This document shows positions 7,966-17,169 of a stretch of DNA of 64,000 nucleotides, one piece after another. Source of the DNA: Phaeovulum veldkampii DSM 11550. GTDB taxonomy: Bacteria; Pseudomonadota; Alphaproteobacteria; Rhodobacterales; Rhodobacteraceae. A program made the position numbers and the translations under genes. Below the pieces are notes generated by a model, which saw only the letters and a program-made list of their open reading frames with translations, did no database searches and had not been told where the DNA came from. Location of the stretch: positions 1-64,000 of the forward strand of contig NZ_PZKF01000014.1 of NCBI RefSeq assembly GCF_003034995.1, given 5' to 3'. The first letter of the stretch is position 1. Each line of letters starts with the position of its first letter.

Positions 7966-9440
7966 GCCTGAACGAACTGACGATTTCTGCCGCCCGCGAC
8001 GCGCTGCGCAAGGGTGACACGACGGCGGTCGAGCTGACCGAAGCCTGCCTTGGCGCGATCGAGGGGGCGGGCGCGCTGAACGCCTTTGTGCATCACACGC
8101 CCGAGATTGCGCTGGAACAGGCTCGCGGGGCAGATGCCCGGATCAAGGCGGGCGATGCGCCTGCGATGTGTGGCATCCCGGTGGGCATCAAGGATCTGTT
8201 CTGCACGCGGGGCGTGGCCAGCCAGGCCGCAAGCCGGATTCTGGAAGGGTTCAGGCCGGAATACGAATCTACCGTCACGCAAAACCTGTGGGATGCGGGC
8301 GCGGTGATGCTGGGCAAGCTGAACATGGACGAATTCGCCATGGGCAGTTCCAACGAAACCGCCTGCTACGGGCCGGTGGTCAACCCCTGGAAGGTCGATG
8401 ACCGGCGGCTGACGCCGGGCGGGTCGTCGGGCGGGTCGGCTGCGGCGGTGGCCGCCGACCTGTGCCTTGCGGCCACAGGGACCGATACCGGCGGTTCGAT
8501 CCGGCAACCCGCGGCCTTTGCCGGCATCGTGGGCATCAAGCCGACCTACGGGCGCGTGTCGCGCTGGGGCGTGGTGGCCTTTGCCTCCAGCCTCGATCAG
8601 GCCGGGCCGATGACGAAATCGGTGCGCGATGCGGCGATCATGCTGGGCGCCATGGCCAGCCACGACCCCAAGGATTCGACCAGCGCCGATCTGCCCGTGC
8701 CCGATTTCGAGGCGGCGCTGACCGGCGACATCCGCGGCAAGAAGATTGGCATTCCGCGTGAATACCGGATGGAGGGCATGCCCGCCGAGATCGAGGCATT
8801 GTGGCACAAGGGCGCCGAGATGCTGAAGGATGCGGGCGCCGAGATTGTCGAGATCAGCCTGCCGCATACCAAATACGCGTTGCCCGCCTATTATGTCATC
8901 GCGCCGGCCGAGGCCTCCAGCAACCTCGCGCGCTATGACGGGGTGCGCTATGGCCACCGTGCCCGTCTGGGCCAGGGCGACGGCATCACCGAGATGTATG
9001 AGAAAACCCGCGCCGAAGGCTTTGGCCCCGAGGTGCAGCGGCGCATCATGATCGGCACCTATGTGCTGTCGGCGGGCTTTTATGACGCCTATTACAACCG
9101 CGCCCGCAAGGTGCGCGCGCTGATCAAGCGCGATTTCGACACGGTGTTTGCCGCGGGCATCGACGCGATCCTGACGCCCGCCACGCCGTCCTCGGCCTTT
9201 GGTCTGGGCGAGATGGCCAATGCCGACCCGGTCGAGATGTATCTGAACGACGTGTTCACCGTGACGGTCAACCTGGCCGGGTTGCCGGGGGTTTCGGTTC
9301 CGGTGGGGCTGGATGCCAGGGGGCTGCCCTTGGGGCTGCAACTGATCGGGCGCCCTTGGGCCGAGGGCGATCTGCTGAATCACGCTCATGTGCTGGAACA
9401 GGCGGCGGGCTTCGTGGCAAAACCGGCGCGGTGGTGGTAA
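7962..9440 (+). CDS. Glutamyl/aspartyl-tRNA amidotransferase subunit A
   Basis: GatA (492 residues) hydrolyses glutamine and delivers ammonia to the GatB active site. It has the amidase-signature fold: catalytic Lys in [10 protein letters not shown], the Gly/Ser-rich stretch [15 protein letters not shown] with the cis-Ser, and the nucleophilic Ser in [14 protein letters not shown]. Length is normal for the family. It is translationally coupled to gatC by a 4-base overlap, which fits stoichiometric assembly of the complex. Confidence 0.96.
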   Translation: MSLNELTISAARDALRKGDTTAVELTEACLGAIEGAGALNAFVHHTPEIALEQARGADARIKAGDAPAMCGIPVGIKDLFCTRGVASQAASRILEGFRPEYESTVTQNLWDAGAVMLGKLNMDEFAMGSSNETACYGPVVNPWKVDDRRLTPGGSSGGSAAAVAADLCLAATGTDTGGSIRQPAAFAGIVGIKPTYGRVSRWGVVAFASSLDQAGPMTKSVRDAAIMLGAMASHDPKDSTSADLPVPDFEAALTGDIRGKKIGIPREYRMEGMPAEIEALWHKGAEMLKDAGAEIVEISLPHTKYALPAYYVIAPAEASSNLARYDGVRYGHRARLGQGDGITEMYEKTRAEGFGPEVQRRIMIGTYVLSAGFYDAYYNRARKVRALIKRDFDTVFAAGIDAILTPATPSSAFGLGEMANADPVEMYLNDVFTVTVNLAGLPGVSVPVGLDARGLPLGLQLIGRPWAEGDLLNHAHVLEQAAGFVAKPARWW

Positions 9441-9471
9441 TCGGGCCTTGATCGGCAACGGAGGCGGGGCA

Positions 9472-10215
9472 ATGCGGGCAGGTTTGGGGATCGCGGCGGC
9501 GCTGATGCTGGCGGGCTGTATGGGGTCGGACGGCACGCAGCAGGGCGTGGGGTTCAACGACTACCAAGGCTATCTGGCCGAGCGTGAGGCCGCGCTGCGC
9601 GGGGCGCCCGCCGCAGCCCGGCCCATTGCCCCTGCGACAGCGCAGGCCATTGCGCCGCCGCCTGTCGCCTCGGCCCCGCTCAGCGCGCTTGCCCCGGCGG
9701 CGTCCGTGCCGGCTGCGACGCCCATGGTAAACCCTATGACGGCGCCCACGTCTATTGCCCCGTCGTCCATCGCGCCCTTCCCCGATGTGCCGATGCCCGC
9801 CCCCGAAGCCACAGTGTCGGATGACCCCGCGGCAATCGGGGCAGCCGCGCTGGCCGCGATCGGCGCCAGCCCCGTGGCCGTACCGCCCCCGGCTCTCGCT
9901 GCGGCGCCCGCGCCCATGGCCGTGCCGGTGCCTGCCGCCCCCACATCGGCAAGCCGCGCCGGTCTTGGGCCGAACCTTGCCGCCTATGCGCTGGCCGCGC
10001 AGAACCGGCTGGGGCAGCCAGTCTGGACGCGCGGCGGCCTGACGCTGGCCAACCATGAACGCGCCTGCGCCAAATTTACCACGACCGACCAGGCGCAGAC
10101 CGAGTTTTTACGCCGCGGAGGCCCCGAACGCGACCCCGGCAACCTTGACCCTGATGGCGACGGCTTTGCCTGTTCCTGGGACCCGACGCCATTTCAGGCG
10201 GTGCGGGACCAGTAG
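9472..10215 (+). CDS. Putative lipoprotein with Ala/Pro-rich linker and C-terminal DPDGDG motif
   Basis: A 247-residue secreted lipoprotein: signal MRAGLGIAAALMLAGC with lipobox LAGC. Residues ~45-165 are a low-complexity Ala/Pro/Val linker, followed by a compact C-terminal domain with NHERACAKF and NLDPDGDGFACSWDPTPF. The DPDGDGxAC element resembles the excalibur-type calcium-binding motif, an inference from pattern only. Start ATG 9472 follows GGAGGCGGGG. It lies directly before an AmpD-like amidase with no gap, suggesting an envelope or peptidoglycan role. No specific function recognised. Confidence 0.7.
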   Translation: MRAGLGIAAALMLAGCMGSDGTQQGVGFNDYQGYLAEREAALRGAPAAARPIAPATAQAIAPPPVASAPLSALAPAASVPAATPMVNPMTAPTSIAPSSIAPFPDVPMPAPEATVSDDPAAIGAAALAAIGASPVAVPPPALAAAPAPMAVPVPAAPTSASRAGLGPNLAAYALAAQNRLGQPVWTRGGLTLANHERACAKFTTTDQAQTEFLRRGGPERDPGNLDPDGDGFACSWDPTPFQAVRDQ

Positions 10216-10896
10216 GTGCCCTTTCCCTCGCCCAATTTCGGCGAAAGGCGGGGCGGCGCGCGGCCTGATCTGATCGTGATTCACTATACCGCAATGGCCA
10301 GTTGCGCCGCCGCGCGCGACCGGCTGTGCGACCCCGCCGCCGAGGTTTCGGCGCATTGGCTGATTTCCGAACAGGGCATGGTCGAGCAACTGGTGGACGA
10401 GGCAGCGCGGGCCTGGCACGCCGGGGCAGGGGCCTGGGGCGCGGTGGGCGATGTGAACTCACGCTCGATCGGGATCGAACTGGCCAATACCGGGGATGCG
10501 CCTTTCCCCGAGCCGCAGATGCGCGCGCTGGAACGCCTTTTGCCGCAGATCATGGCGCGCTGGGCGATCCCGCCGCAGCGGGTGATCGGCCATTCCGACA
10601 TGGCGCCGGGGCGCAAGGGTGACCCCGGCCCGCGGTTCGACTGGCGCAGGCTGGCGGTGCAGGGGCTTGCGGTCTGGCCCAGACCAGGCGGCGACGGGGC
10701 GCGCCCGCTGGCCGATAGCCTGACCCGGATCGGCTATCCCGAGGCCGCGCCCGAGGTGCGGCTGGCGGCCTTTCGGATGCGCTTTCGCCCTTGGGCCGGA
10801 GGCCCGGAGGAAGAGGCCGACCGCGCGCTGGCCGCCGATCTGGCCGACCGGTTCGGGCATGGTCAGGGTTTCGGGCAGGGTCAGGGTGGGCGGTGA
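10216..10896 (+). CDS. N-acetylmuramoyl-L-alanine amidase (AmpD-like, amidase_2)
   Basis: A 226-residue zinc amidase that cleaves between the muramic acid lactyl group and L-Ala. Zinc and catalytic residues appear as IVIHYTA, the His of ARAWHAGAGAW, and the GHSDMAPGRKGDPGPRFDW block (Asp/His/Lys). No signal peptide is visible, which fits a cytoplasmic AmpD role in murein recycling. The start is a GTG immediately after the TAG of the upstream lipoprotein, so translation is probably coupled. The C-terminus is Gly/Gln-rich (GHGQGFGQGQGGR) and lies within a hairpin-forming sequence. Confidence 0.88.
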   Translation: MPFPSPNFGERRGGARPDLIVIHYTAMASCAAARDRLCDPAAEVSAHWLISEQGMVEQLVDEAARAWHAGAGAWGAVGDVNSRSIGIELANTGDAPFPEPQMRALERLLPQIMARWAIPPQRVIGHSDMAPGRKGDPGPRFDWRRLAVQGLAVWPRPGGDGARPLADSLTRIGYPEAAPEVRLAAFRMRFRPWAGGPEEEADRALAADLADRFGHGQGFGQGQGGR

Positions 10897-10907
10897 CGCC
10901 CACCCTG
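10882..10907. terminator. Hairpin between convergent amidase and ompW
   Basis: A perfect 11-bp stem CAGGGTGGGCG / CGCCCACCCTG with a GTGA loop spans the amidase stop codon between two convergent genes. No clear T-tract follows on either strand, so it may be a weak bidirectional terminator or a 3'-end stabiliser. Confidence 0.45.
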
Positions 10908-10914
10908 AGGAGTA

Positions 10915-11529
10915 TCAGAACTTGATGATGTAGGACACGCCCGCCACGATCGGGTCGATCTCGGCGGTGCCGACGCTGGCACCGTCCACCGTCACATCGG
11001 CGTCGATATCCATCCAGCGCACCTCGCTGCGCAGGGCGGTGCGGTCGCTCAGCGCATAGTCAAGGCCCAGCGTCGCGGCCAGGCCCCAGGAATCGTCGAT
11101 CTTGACACTCGTGCCCGCCAACGCGCCGACGCCCTTTTCCTCGAAGAAGGCGGTGTAATTCACACCAAGGCCGACAAAGGGTTTCCACGCGCTGCCGGTG
11201 TCAAAGTGATAGTTCAGCGAGATGGTGGGCGGCAGGTGCTTGGTCGTGGCGACCTCGCCCAGGTCAGCCGTGCTGACGCTGTGCTTGAAGGGCGTGGCGG
11301 CCAGCACCTCAATGCCCAGATTGTCGCGGATGAAATATTCAAAGGTCAGCGTCGGCTGCACGTTGTTGTCAACGTCGGCTTCGCTGCCGGCCAGAACACC
11401 GTTGCCGGATGTCGGCGCCACCACGCCAAGGCCAAGGCCGATGGTGTAATCACCCGCCGATTGCGCCGCGACAGGCGCGGCAAGGCAGCACAGCAGGGCG
11501 GGAAGGGTCAGGGCAGTCAGGGTTTTCAT
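10915..11529 (-). CDS. OmpW-family outer-membrane protein
   Basis: A 204-residue eight-stranded beta-barrel of the OmpW family. It has a signal peptide (MKTLTALTLPALLCCLAAPVAAQ), alternating amphipathic strands (TLTFEYFIRDNLGIEVLAATPF, KPFVGLGVNYTAF) and a C-terminal aromatic ending SYIIKF typical of outer-membrane sorting. OmpW forms a hydrophobic channel and in several bacteria responds to oxygen and iron. Start ATG 11529 is chosen because it begins the signal peptide. An FNR-like palindrome lies about 60 bases upstream. Confidence 0.88.
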   Translation of the reverse strand: MKTLTALTLPALLCCLAAPVAAQSAGDYTIGLGLGVVAPTSGNGVLAGSEADVDNNVQPTLTFEYFIRDNLGIEVLAATPFKHSVSTADLGEVATTKHLPPTISLNYHFDTGSAWKPFVGLGVNYTAFFEEKGVGALAGTSVKIDDSWGLAATLGLDYALSDRTALRSEVRWMDIDADVTVDGASVGTAEIDPIVAGVSYIIKF

Positions 11530-11587
11530 GGGATCATCCACTTCATTATAATGCGGCCAATTTAGCGCAGCGACATCGTGACGCGAC

Positions 11588-11601
11588 GTGACTTAGATCA
11601 A
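11588..11601 (-). promoter_or_regulatory. Candidate FNR/FnrL box upstream of ompW
   Basis: GTGACTTAGATCAA matches 8 of 10 defined positions of the FNR consensus TTGAT-N4-ATCAA. It is centred about 65 bases upstream of the ompW ATG. Oxygen-dependent ompW control by FNR is known in enterobacteria; here it is inference. Confidence 0.4.
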
Positions 11602-11688
11602 TTACAGGGAAAATCGATATTTGCGCGATCAAGTCCGCGTCAGGATGGCCGGCGTTGACGCCGGCTGACCTTGGGCCTATGTCTGCGG

Positions 11689-12082
11689 CGCGCGGATGGC
11701 TGGATGACCGCGTGGGGGCAACCCCGCGAGGAAAGTCCGGACTCCATGAAGGAACGGTGCCGGGTAACGCCCGGCGGGGGCAACCCCAGGGAAAGCGCCA
11801 CAGAGAACAGACCGCCCCTGCTCGCAGGGGTAAGGGTGAAACGGTGGGGTAAGAGCCCACCGCGGGACTGGCAACAGGACCGGCACGGCAAGCCCCACCG
11901 GGAGCAACGCCGAATAGGGGCCTCGCGCGGGGCTGGTCGGGCAACCGATACCGCCGCAGGGTAACTTCGACCCGAGAGGTCCGGGTTGGCAGCTAGAGCG
12001 CGCAGGCAACCGCGCGCCCAGATGAATGGTCATCAAAGGGGGCAACCCCGGAACAAAATCCGGCTTACAGGCCATCCGCGCG
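11689..12082 (+). ncRNA. RNase P RNA (bacterial type A)
   Basis: RNA component of ribonuclease P, which matures tRNA 5' ends. The universally conserved GAGGAAAGTCCGGACTCC block lies near 11728, and the matching 3' core (ACAAAATCCGGCTTACAGG) near 12053. The terminal P1 helix is formed by CGCGCGGATGG at 11689 and CCATCCGCGCG ending at 12082. Several GGGGCAACCCC and GGGTAACGCCC hairpin loops are visible internally. Boundaries are set by the P1 pairing and are probably accurate to a few bases. Confidence 0.95.
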
Positions 12083-12186
12083 TCTGGCCCCGCCGAAACT
12101 GTCGCTCGCCGCCGATCCGGGGGCGATCGGGTGCTGCTATTGTCACAATTTTGCGCTATGATGCCATCGTTCTCAGGGGGTGCATC

Positions 12187-12897
12187 ATGAGTTTTGTCAA
12201 GACGCTGGCCACGTTGGCCGTTGGCTTTGCCGCAGCGCGCGGTGTTGATCACTACAAGAAGATCGGCGGCATGGAGGGCGTCAAGGGCGCCCTGCGCGGC
12301 GTCGGCGAGCCCGGCGGCATGGTCGATCAGGTTGGCCAGATGGCCGAGAAGATGGGCGTTCCGGGCGGTAAGACCGCTGTGCGCGACCTGTTCGCCAAGT
12401 TCGGCACCTCGGCCGCCGGGGCGACCGAGGCGACCGAAGCGGGCCTGGGCAGCCTTGTGGCCGCGCTGACCGGCGCCGCCACCGCCGGGGCCAAGACCAC
12501 CAGTGACATGCTGGGGGCGCTGACCGGGGGCACCCCGGCTGACGCGATGATGGAGGATAACGCCCGCCTGATGATTCGCGCGATGATTCAAGCGGTCAAA
12601 TCCGATGGTGTCATCGACGAGGCCGAGCGGATGCAGGTGCTGGCGCAGTTGAAAGACGCCACGCCCGAAGAAATCGCCTTCGTCAAGGCCGAGATGGATG
12701 CCCCGATCGACATTGCCGCCCTGGCCGCCGCGACCGGGGTGCAGGCTCGAGCGCAGGTCTATTCTGCCGCACTGATGGCGATCCGTGTCGATACGGATGC
12801 CGAACGCGCCTATCTGCACAGCCTTGCCACCGCGCTGGGGCTGGATGCGGCCACCGTGGCGGGGTTGCACAGCACGATGGGCCGCCCCGACGCCTGA
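12187..12897 (+). CDS. DUF533 / TerB-like domain protein
   Basis: A 236-residue protein starting MSFVKTLATLAVGFAAARGVDHYKK with a Gly-rich, weakly hydrophobic N-terminal half and a C-terminal helical TerB-like domain (ARLMIRAMIQAVKSDGVIDEAE ... DTDAERAYLHSLATALGL). DUF533 proteins are inner-membrane-associated and of unknown function; the TerB fold is linked to metal or stress responses in other families. Start ATG 12187 follows AGGGGG. The frame is open further 5' but would run through the rnpB 3' end, so that extension is rejected. Confidence 0.75.
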   Translation: MSFVKTLATLAVGFAAARGVDHYKKIGGMEGVKGALRGVGEPGGMVDQVGQMAEKMGVPGGKTAVRDLFAKFGTSAAGATEATEAGLGSLVAALTGAATAGAKTTSDMLGALTGGTPADAMMEDNARLMIRAMIQAVKSDGVIDEAERMQVLAQLKDATPEEIAFVKAEMDAPIDIAALAAATGVQARAQVYSAALMAIRVDTDAERAYLHSLATALGLDAATVAGLHSTMGRPDA

Positions 12898-13027
12898 ACT
12901 GTGCCCGCTGCGGCGCCAAATCTTGGTCGCGCGGAGCTTTGTCTGTTGACTCGCCCGCGCGCCTGAGTAAAAGGCGGGCTTCAAGGATTTCACGGGCGGC
13001 CAACCGCCCGGCTGCAGGAGACTTAAA

Positions 13028-13195
13028 ATGGCGAAGCCGACGACGATCAAGATCCGTCTGAACTCGACGGCGGGCACCGGGCACTTCTATGTGACCAAGA
13101 AGAATGCCCGCACCATGACCGAAAAGATGACCGCGAACAAATACGATCCGGTCGTCCGCAAGCATGTCGAATACAAGGAAGGCAAGATCAAGTAA
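13028..13195 (+). CDS. 50S ribosomal protein L33
   Basis: A 55-residue ribosomal protein ([18 protein letters not shown] then [15 protein letters not shown], ending VEYKEGKIK) identical in layout to alphaproteobacterial L33. It binds the large subunit near the E site. The zinc-ligand Cys pairs of the C+ form are absent, so this is the zinc-independent C- type. Start ATG 13028 follows AGGAGACTTAAA. A strong rho-independent terminator lies 25 bases past the stop, so it is a monocistronic or last gene. Confidence 0.95.
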   Translation: MAKPTTIKIRLNSTAGTGHFYVTKKNARTMTEKMTANKYDPVVRKHVEYKEGKIK

Positions 13196-13219
13196 GATCG
13201 CGCCAGCTTGTTGTACATG

Positions 13220-13242
13220 GGCCGCCCCTTGGGCGGCCTTTT
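13220..13242 (+). terminator. Rho-independent terminator of rpmG
   Basis: GGCCGCCC / GGGCGGCC stem with a CTT loop followed by TTTT, just downstream of rpmG. Confidence 0.9.
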
Positions 13243-13282
13243 GCATGCCGGGGCGGTGTTAGCCGAGTCCAACCAAACAAAA

Positions 13283-13301
13283 GTAAATTTATCGGGTTTA
13301 C
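13283..13301. promoter_or_regulatory. Candidate operator of the imelysin operon
   Basis: An AT-rich patch in otherwise GC-rich DNA holds the inverted repeat GTAAA-N9-TTTAC, 63 bases before the imelysin start. The operon content suggests an iron-responsive regulator (Fur/Mur, Irr or RirA), but the repeat does not match any of those boxes clearly. Confidence 0.3.
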
Positions 13302-13364
13302 AAGTCCGACGCTTTCAGTCAGCTTTTCGTCGTGCCCAGCGGGCCCGACGAACAGGACTGACAC

Positions 13365-14627
13365 ATGAAACCCACGCTTTTCGCCCTTCTTGCCACAACC
13401 GCGCTGATCGCGGCGCCTGCCTTTGCCGATGACCGGCTGGCGGTGCTGGAAACCTACGCCGATATCGCCGAGGCGGGCTATGCGGACAGTCTTGCCACCG
13501 CGCAGGCGCTGCAAGCGGCGGTTGCTGCCCTTGTCGCCGCGCCTTCGGTCGAAGCCCTGGCGGCGGCCAAAACCGCCTGGCTGGCCGCGCGCGTGCCTTA
13601 TCAGCAGACCGAGGCGTTCCGCTTTGGCAACCCGATCGTGGATGAATGGGAGGGTCGGGTGAACGCCTGGCCGCTGGACGAGGGGCTGATCGACTATGTC
13701 GATATGACATCGGCGGCGGTGAACGAAGAAAACGATTTTGCCTTGCTGAATGTCATCGCCAACCCGCGTTTCACGCTGGGCGGCGCCGAGATTGACGCGG
13801 TCGAGATCACGCCCGCGCTGATTGGCGAGGTGCTGCACGAGGCCGAGGGGATCGAGGCCAACGTCGCCTCGGGCTATCACGCGGTAGAGTTCTTGTTGTG
13901 GGGGCAGGATCTGAACGGCACCGAACCGGGCGCCGGGGCGCGGCCGCACACCGATTTCATGCAGGGCGCGGGCTGCACCGGCGGCAATTGCGACCGGCGC
14001 GCGGCCTTCTTGGTGGCGGCGACCGACCTGCTGGTGGCAGACCTTGAGGAAATGGCCGCCAACTGGGCCGAGGGCGGTGCCGCGCGCGCGGCTGTTCTGC
14101 AAGACCCGGCCAAGGGCATTTCCGCGATTCTGACCGGGATGGGCAGCCTGTCTTACGGCGAGTTGGCGGGCGAGCGGATCAAATTGGGCCTGATGCTGCA
14201 CGACCCCGAAGAAGAGCATGACTGCTTTTCCGACAACACCCATAACAGTCATTTCTATGACGGGGTCGGCATCCGCAACGTCTATCTTGGCAGCTACACG
14301 CGGCCCGATGGCAGCACGGTCAGCGGGCCCTCGCTGTCGGCGCTGGTGGCGGCGGCCGATCCGGCGGTTGACGCGCAACTGCGCGCCGAGCTGGATGCCA
14401 GCGTCGCCGCCCTTGGCTCGATCAAGGCCGCAGCAGAGGGCGGTATGGCCTATGATCAGATGCTGGGGCTGGGCAATGACGCGGGCAAAGAACTGATCGA
14501 GGGCGCGGTTTCGGCGCTGGTGGCACAGACCCGCTCGATCGAGCGGGCGGTGGCGGCGCTGGGGCTGGAGACGGTCGCGGTCGAGGGATCAGACAGCCTT
14601 GATAACCCGACAGCGGTTTTTCAGTAA
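13365..14627 (+). CDS. Imelysin-family (peptidase M75, IrpA-like) periplasmic iron-regulated protein
   Basis: A 420-residue secreted protein with signal MKPTLFALLATTALIAAPAFA. It carries the imelysin hallmark GxHxxE in GYHAVEFLLWG (residues ~170-175) and the WPLDEGLIDYVD and EEEHDCFSDNTHNS blocks of the IrpA subgroup. Imelysins are iron-responsive envelope proteins (EfeO, IrpA, ICMP) thought to bind iron or haem; peptidase activity is doubtful. It heads a four-gene cluster, separated by 34 bases from the di-haem gene, and probably acts in ferric or haem iron acquisition. Confidence 0.9.
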   Translation: MKPTLFALLATTALIAAPAFADDRLAVLETYADIAEAGYADSLATAQALQAAVAALVAAPSVEALAAAKTAWLAARVPYQQTEAFRFGNPIVDEWEGRVNAWPLDEGLIDYVDMTSAAVNEENDFALLNVIANPRFTLGGAEIDAVEITPALIGEVLHEAEGIEANVASGYHAVEFLLWGQDLNGTEPGAGARPHTDFMQGAGCTGGNCDRRAAFLVAATDLLVADLEEMAANWAEGGAARAAVLQDPAKGISAILTGMGSLSYGELAGERIKLGLMLHDPEEEHDCFSDNTHNSHFYDGVGIRNVYLGSYTRPDGSTVSGPSLSALVAAADPAVDAQLRAELDASVAALGSIKAAAEGGMAYDQMLGLGNDAGKELIEGAVSALVAQTRSIERAVAALGLETVAVEGSDSLDNPTAVFQ

Positions 14628-14661
14628 GGCCGCAGGGCGTGAAGCTGGTGGGCGGGGTCTG

Positions 14662-16176
14662 ATGCGTATGATCCTGGCGGGCGCCCGCCCTGTTGTTCTG
14701 GTGGCTTTGATCGCCACTCCCGCGCTGGCCCAGCGCACCACAGACGAGGCCGCGCGGGTTGCTGCCGTGACGGCCACGCCCGCCTATTTTGCCGCGCCCG
14801 AGCCGTTCGAGGCGTTGCCCGCTGGTGCCGCCACCCGCCGCGGGGCAGCCGATGGCCGTGCGTTTTCCATGCCTTCGGCCCATATGGGGGCCGAGCGGCT
14901 GCTTGAGTTTCATCTGGGCGATGCGGTGTTTGGCAAGCTGTGGGTCACCGCGCCGTCGGCCACGCGCGCGTCAGACGGGCTGGGGCCTTTGTTCAACGCG
15001 CGATCCTGCCAGACCTGCCACCCCGGCGACGGGCGTGGCCATCCGCCTGCCGATCTGTCGCCCGCGGGGTCGCGGCTGGGCATGGTGCTGCGGCTGTCGG
15101 TGCCCGCAAGTCCCGATCAGATCGCGGCGCATCTGGCGACGATCCCCGGCCATCGGCCCACCTTGCCCGAACCGACCTACGGCAGCCAGTTGCAGGACCG
15201 CGCCATCGCGGGCCTTGCACCCGAGGGGCGGCTGGACATCACCTATCAGGTGTTTCCGGTGCCGCTGGCCGGGGGCGAGGTGGCGCATCTGCGCCGCCCG
15301 ACCTATCGGGTGGGCGATCCGGGGCAGGGGCCGCTTGCGCCGGATGCCATGTTTTCGCCCCGCGTGGCGCCGCAGATGATCGGGCTGGGACTGCTGGAGG
15401 CGGTGCCCGACGCCGATATCATCGCCCGCGCCGACCCCGAGGATGCCGATGGCGATGGCATTTCGGGGCGCGCGGCGATGGTCTGGTCGGTCGAGGTGCA
15501 GGCGCCCGCCCTGGGCCGCTTTGGTCACAAGGCGGGCGTGGCCAGCCTGCGCGAGATGGTGGCTGCGGCTTTTGCCACCGATCTGGGCCTGTCAAACCCG
15601 CTGTTCCCTGACCCCGCGGGCGATTGCACCGCGGCACAGATCGCCTGCCGCACCGCGCCCTCGGGCGAGGATCCGGGGCTGCGCGACGGGCGCGAGGTGG
15701 ATGGCGCAACGCTTGATCTGGTCACGTTTTACACGCGCAACCTGGCGGTGCCGGAACGCCGCGCCCCGGCCGACCCACAGATTTTGCGCGGCAAGGCGGT
15801 GTTCAACAGCACCGGCTGCACCGCCTGCCACAATCCGAAATTCGTAACCGCGCGGCTGCCTGACCGGCCCGAACAATCGTTTCAACTGATCTGGCCATAC
15901 ACTGATCTGTTGCTGCACGACATGGGGCCGGGGCTTGCCGATCATCGCCCCGAAGGCACCGCCTCGGGGCGGGAATGGCGCACCGCGCCGCTGTGGGGGA
16001 TCGGCCTGACCGAGGTCGTGACCGGCCGCGCCAGCTATCTGCACGACGGCCGCGCCCGCAGCCTGCTGGAGGCGGTGCTGTGGCATGGTGGCGAAGCGCA
16101 GCCTGCCCGTGATAGGGTTGTTGCCATGCCGCCCGAAGACCGGGCCGCGCTGATCCGCTTTCTGGAGTCGCTCTGA
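14662..16176 (+). CDS. Di-haem c-type cytochrome (DUF1111, di-haem oxidoreductase)
   Basis: A 504-residue periplasmic protein with signal MRMILAGARPVVLVALIATPALA. Two haem-c sites are visible: CQTCH near residue 116 and CTACH near 386, with an aspartate-rich EDADGDGISGR loop in between. The family is related to MauG and cytochrome-c peroxidases and is repeatedly found next to imelysins, where it may reduce or oxidise iron. Start: ATG 14662 begins the signal; a frame extension to 14599 is unlikely. It overlaps the next gene by one base (TGATG). Confidence 0.88.
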   Translation: MRMILAGARPVVLVALIATPALAQRTTDEAARVAAVTATPAYFAAPEPFEALPAGAATRRGAADGRAFSMPSAHMGAERLLEFHLGDAVFGKLWVTAPSATRASDGLGPLFNARSCQTCHPGDGRGHPPADLSPAGSRLGMVLRLSVPASPDQIAAHLATIPGHRPTLPEPTYGSQLQDRAIAGLAPEGRLDITYQVFPVPLAGGEVAHLRRPTYRVGDPGQGPLAPDAMFSPRVAPQMIGLGLLEAVPDADIIARADPEDADGDGISGRAAMVWSVEVQAPALGRFGHKAGVASLREMVAAAFATDLGLSNPLFPDPAGDCTAAQIACRTAPSGEDPGLRDGREVDGATLDLVTFYTRNLAVPERRAPADPQILRGKAVFNSTGCTACHNPKFVTARLPDRPEQSFQLIWPYTDLLLHDMGPGLADHRPEGTASGREWRTAPLWGIGLTEVVTGRASYLHDGRARSLLEAVLWHGGEAQPARDRVVAMPPEDRAALIRFLESL

Positions 16177-17168
16177 TGCGCCGTGACCTCGCCCTTGCCT
16201 TTTGTCTGTGTCTTGCCACACCCGCCGTGGCGGATGTGGCCGAGACGGTCACGGATCACATCCTGCCCGGCTATGCCCGGTTTTCCGACAGCGCCGCTGC
16301 GCTGGGGGCAGCGGCGCAGGCCGATTGCCGCCCCGCGGCGCTGCGCGGCCCCTGGAACGCGGCTTTTGACGGCTGGATGGGGGTGTCGCATCTGCGGCTT
16401 GGCCCCGTCGAGGAGCAGGGCCGCGCACTGGCGATTGCCTATTGGCCCGACCCCAAGGCCACCGGCGCGCGGCAACTGGTGGGGGTGCTGGCGGCGGCCG
16501 ATCCGGCGCTGCTGGAGCCGGGTGCGATGGCCGAGGCCTCGGTCGCGTTGCGTGGGTTGTTCGGGCTGGAGCGGGTGCTCTATGGCCCGGACTATGCCGA
16601 GGGCAGCTATGCCTGCGGTCTGGCGCGCGCGCTGGCGGGCGATCTGGCCAATACGGCGGGGGCGGTGGCGGCGGGCTGGGGCACTCCGGGCGGCGGCGGC
16701 TATGCCGATGCGTTGCTGGCCGCGGGGGCGGCGGGCAATGCCAGCTTTCTGGACGCGCGCGAGGCGCGGCAGGCGCTGTTTACCCAACTGATCACCGGGC
16801 TTGATTTTATCGCTGACCAGCGGCTGGGCCGACCTTTGGGCAGCTTTGACCGGCCCCAGCCCGCCCGCGCCGAGACGCTTTTGTCGGGGCGGCCGCTGCG
16901 CAATGTCGCGTTGTCGCTGGCGGCGCTGCGCGAGATGGCCCAAACGCTCGCCCCCGAGGCCGCGGCAACGCAGGCCGCCCTTGGTCGTGCGATCACGCTT
17001 GCCGAAAAGCTGCCCGACCCGACGCTGGCCGGGGTCGCAGACCCTTCGGGATGGCTGAAGGTCGAAATCTTGCAACAGGCGGTCCATGCCGCCCGCGATA
17101 CCGCCGTGGCCGAGATCGGCGCGGCGCTGGGCGTGGGGCTGGGCTTCAACGCCGCCGATGGAGACTGA
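16176..17168 (+). CDS. Second imelysin-family periplasmic protein
   Basis: A 330-residue imelysin paralogue with signal MRRDLALAFCLCLATPAVA. The N-terminal helix VTDHILPGYARFSDSA and the central ALRGLFGLERVLYGPD block (in place of GxHxxE) mark it as the second, divergent imelysin typical of these operons. The canonical GxHxxE is not intact, so its ligand set may differ from the first copy. It starts on the previous stop codon (TGATG) and ends one base before the DUF1513 start, so the genes are tightly coupled. Confidence 0.83.
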   Translation: MRRDLALAFCLCLATPAVADVAETVTDHILPGYARFSDSAAALGAAAQADCRPAALRGPWNAAFDGWMGVSHLRLGPVEEQGRALAIAYWPDPKATGARQLVGVLAAADPALLEPGAMAEASVALRGLFGLERVLYGPDYAEGSYACGLARALAGDLANTAGAVAAGWGTPGGGGYADALLAAGAAGNASFLDAREARQALFTQLITGLDFIADQRLGRPLGSFDRPQPARAETLLSGRPLRNVALSLAALREMAQTLAPEAAATQAALGRAITLAEKLPDPTLAGVADPSGWLKVEILQQAVHAARDTAVAEIGAALGVGLGFNAADGD

Positions 17169-17169
17169 G

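Noticed and set aside
11986-12186. Open frame upstream of the DUF533 start
   Set aside because: It runs through the conserved 3' part of rnpB and has no ribosome site; the ATG at 12187 has one.
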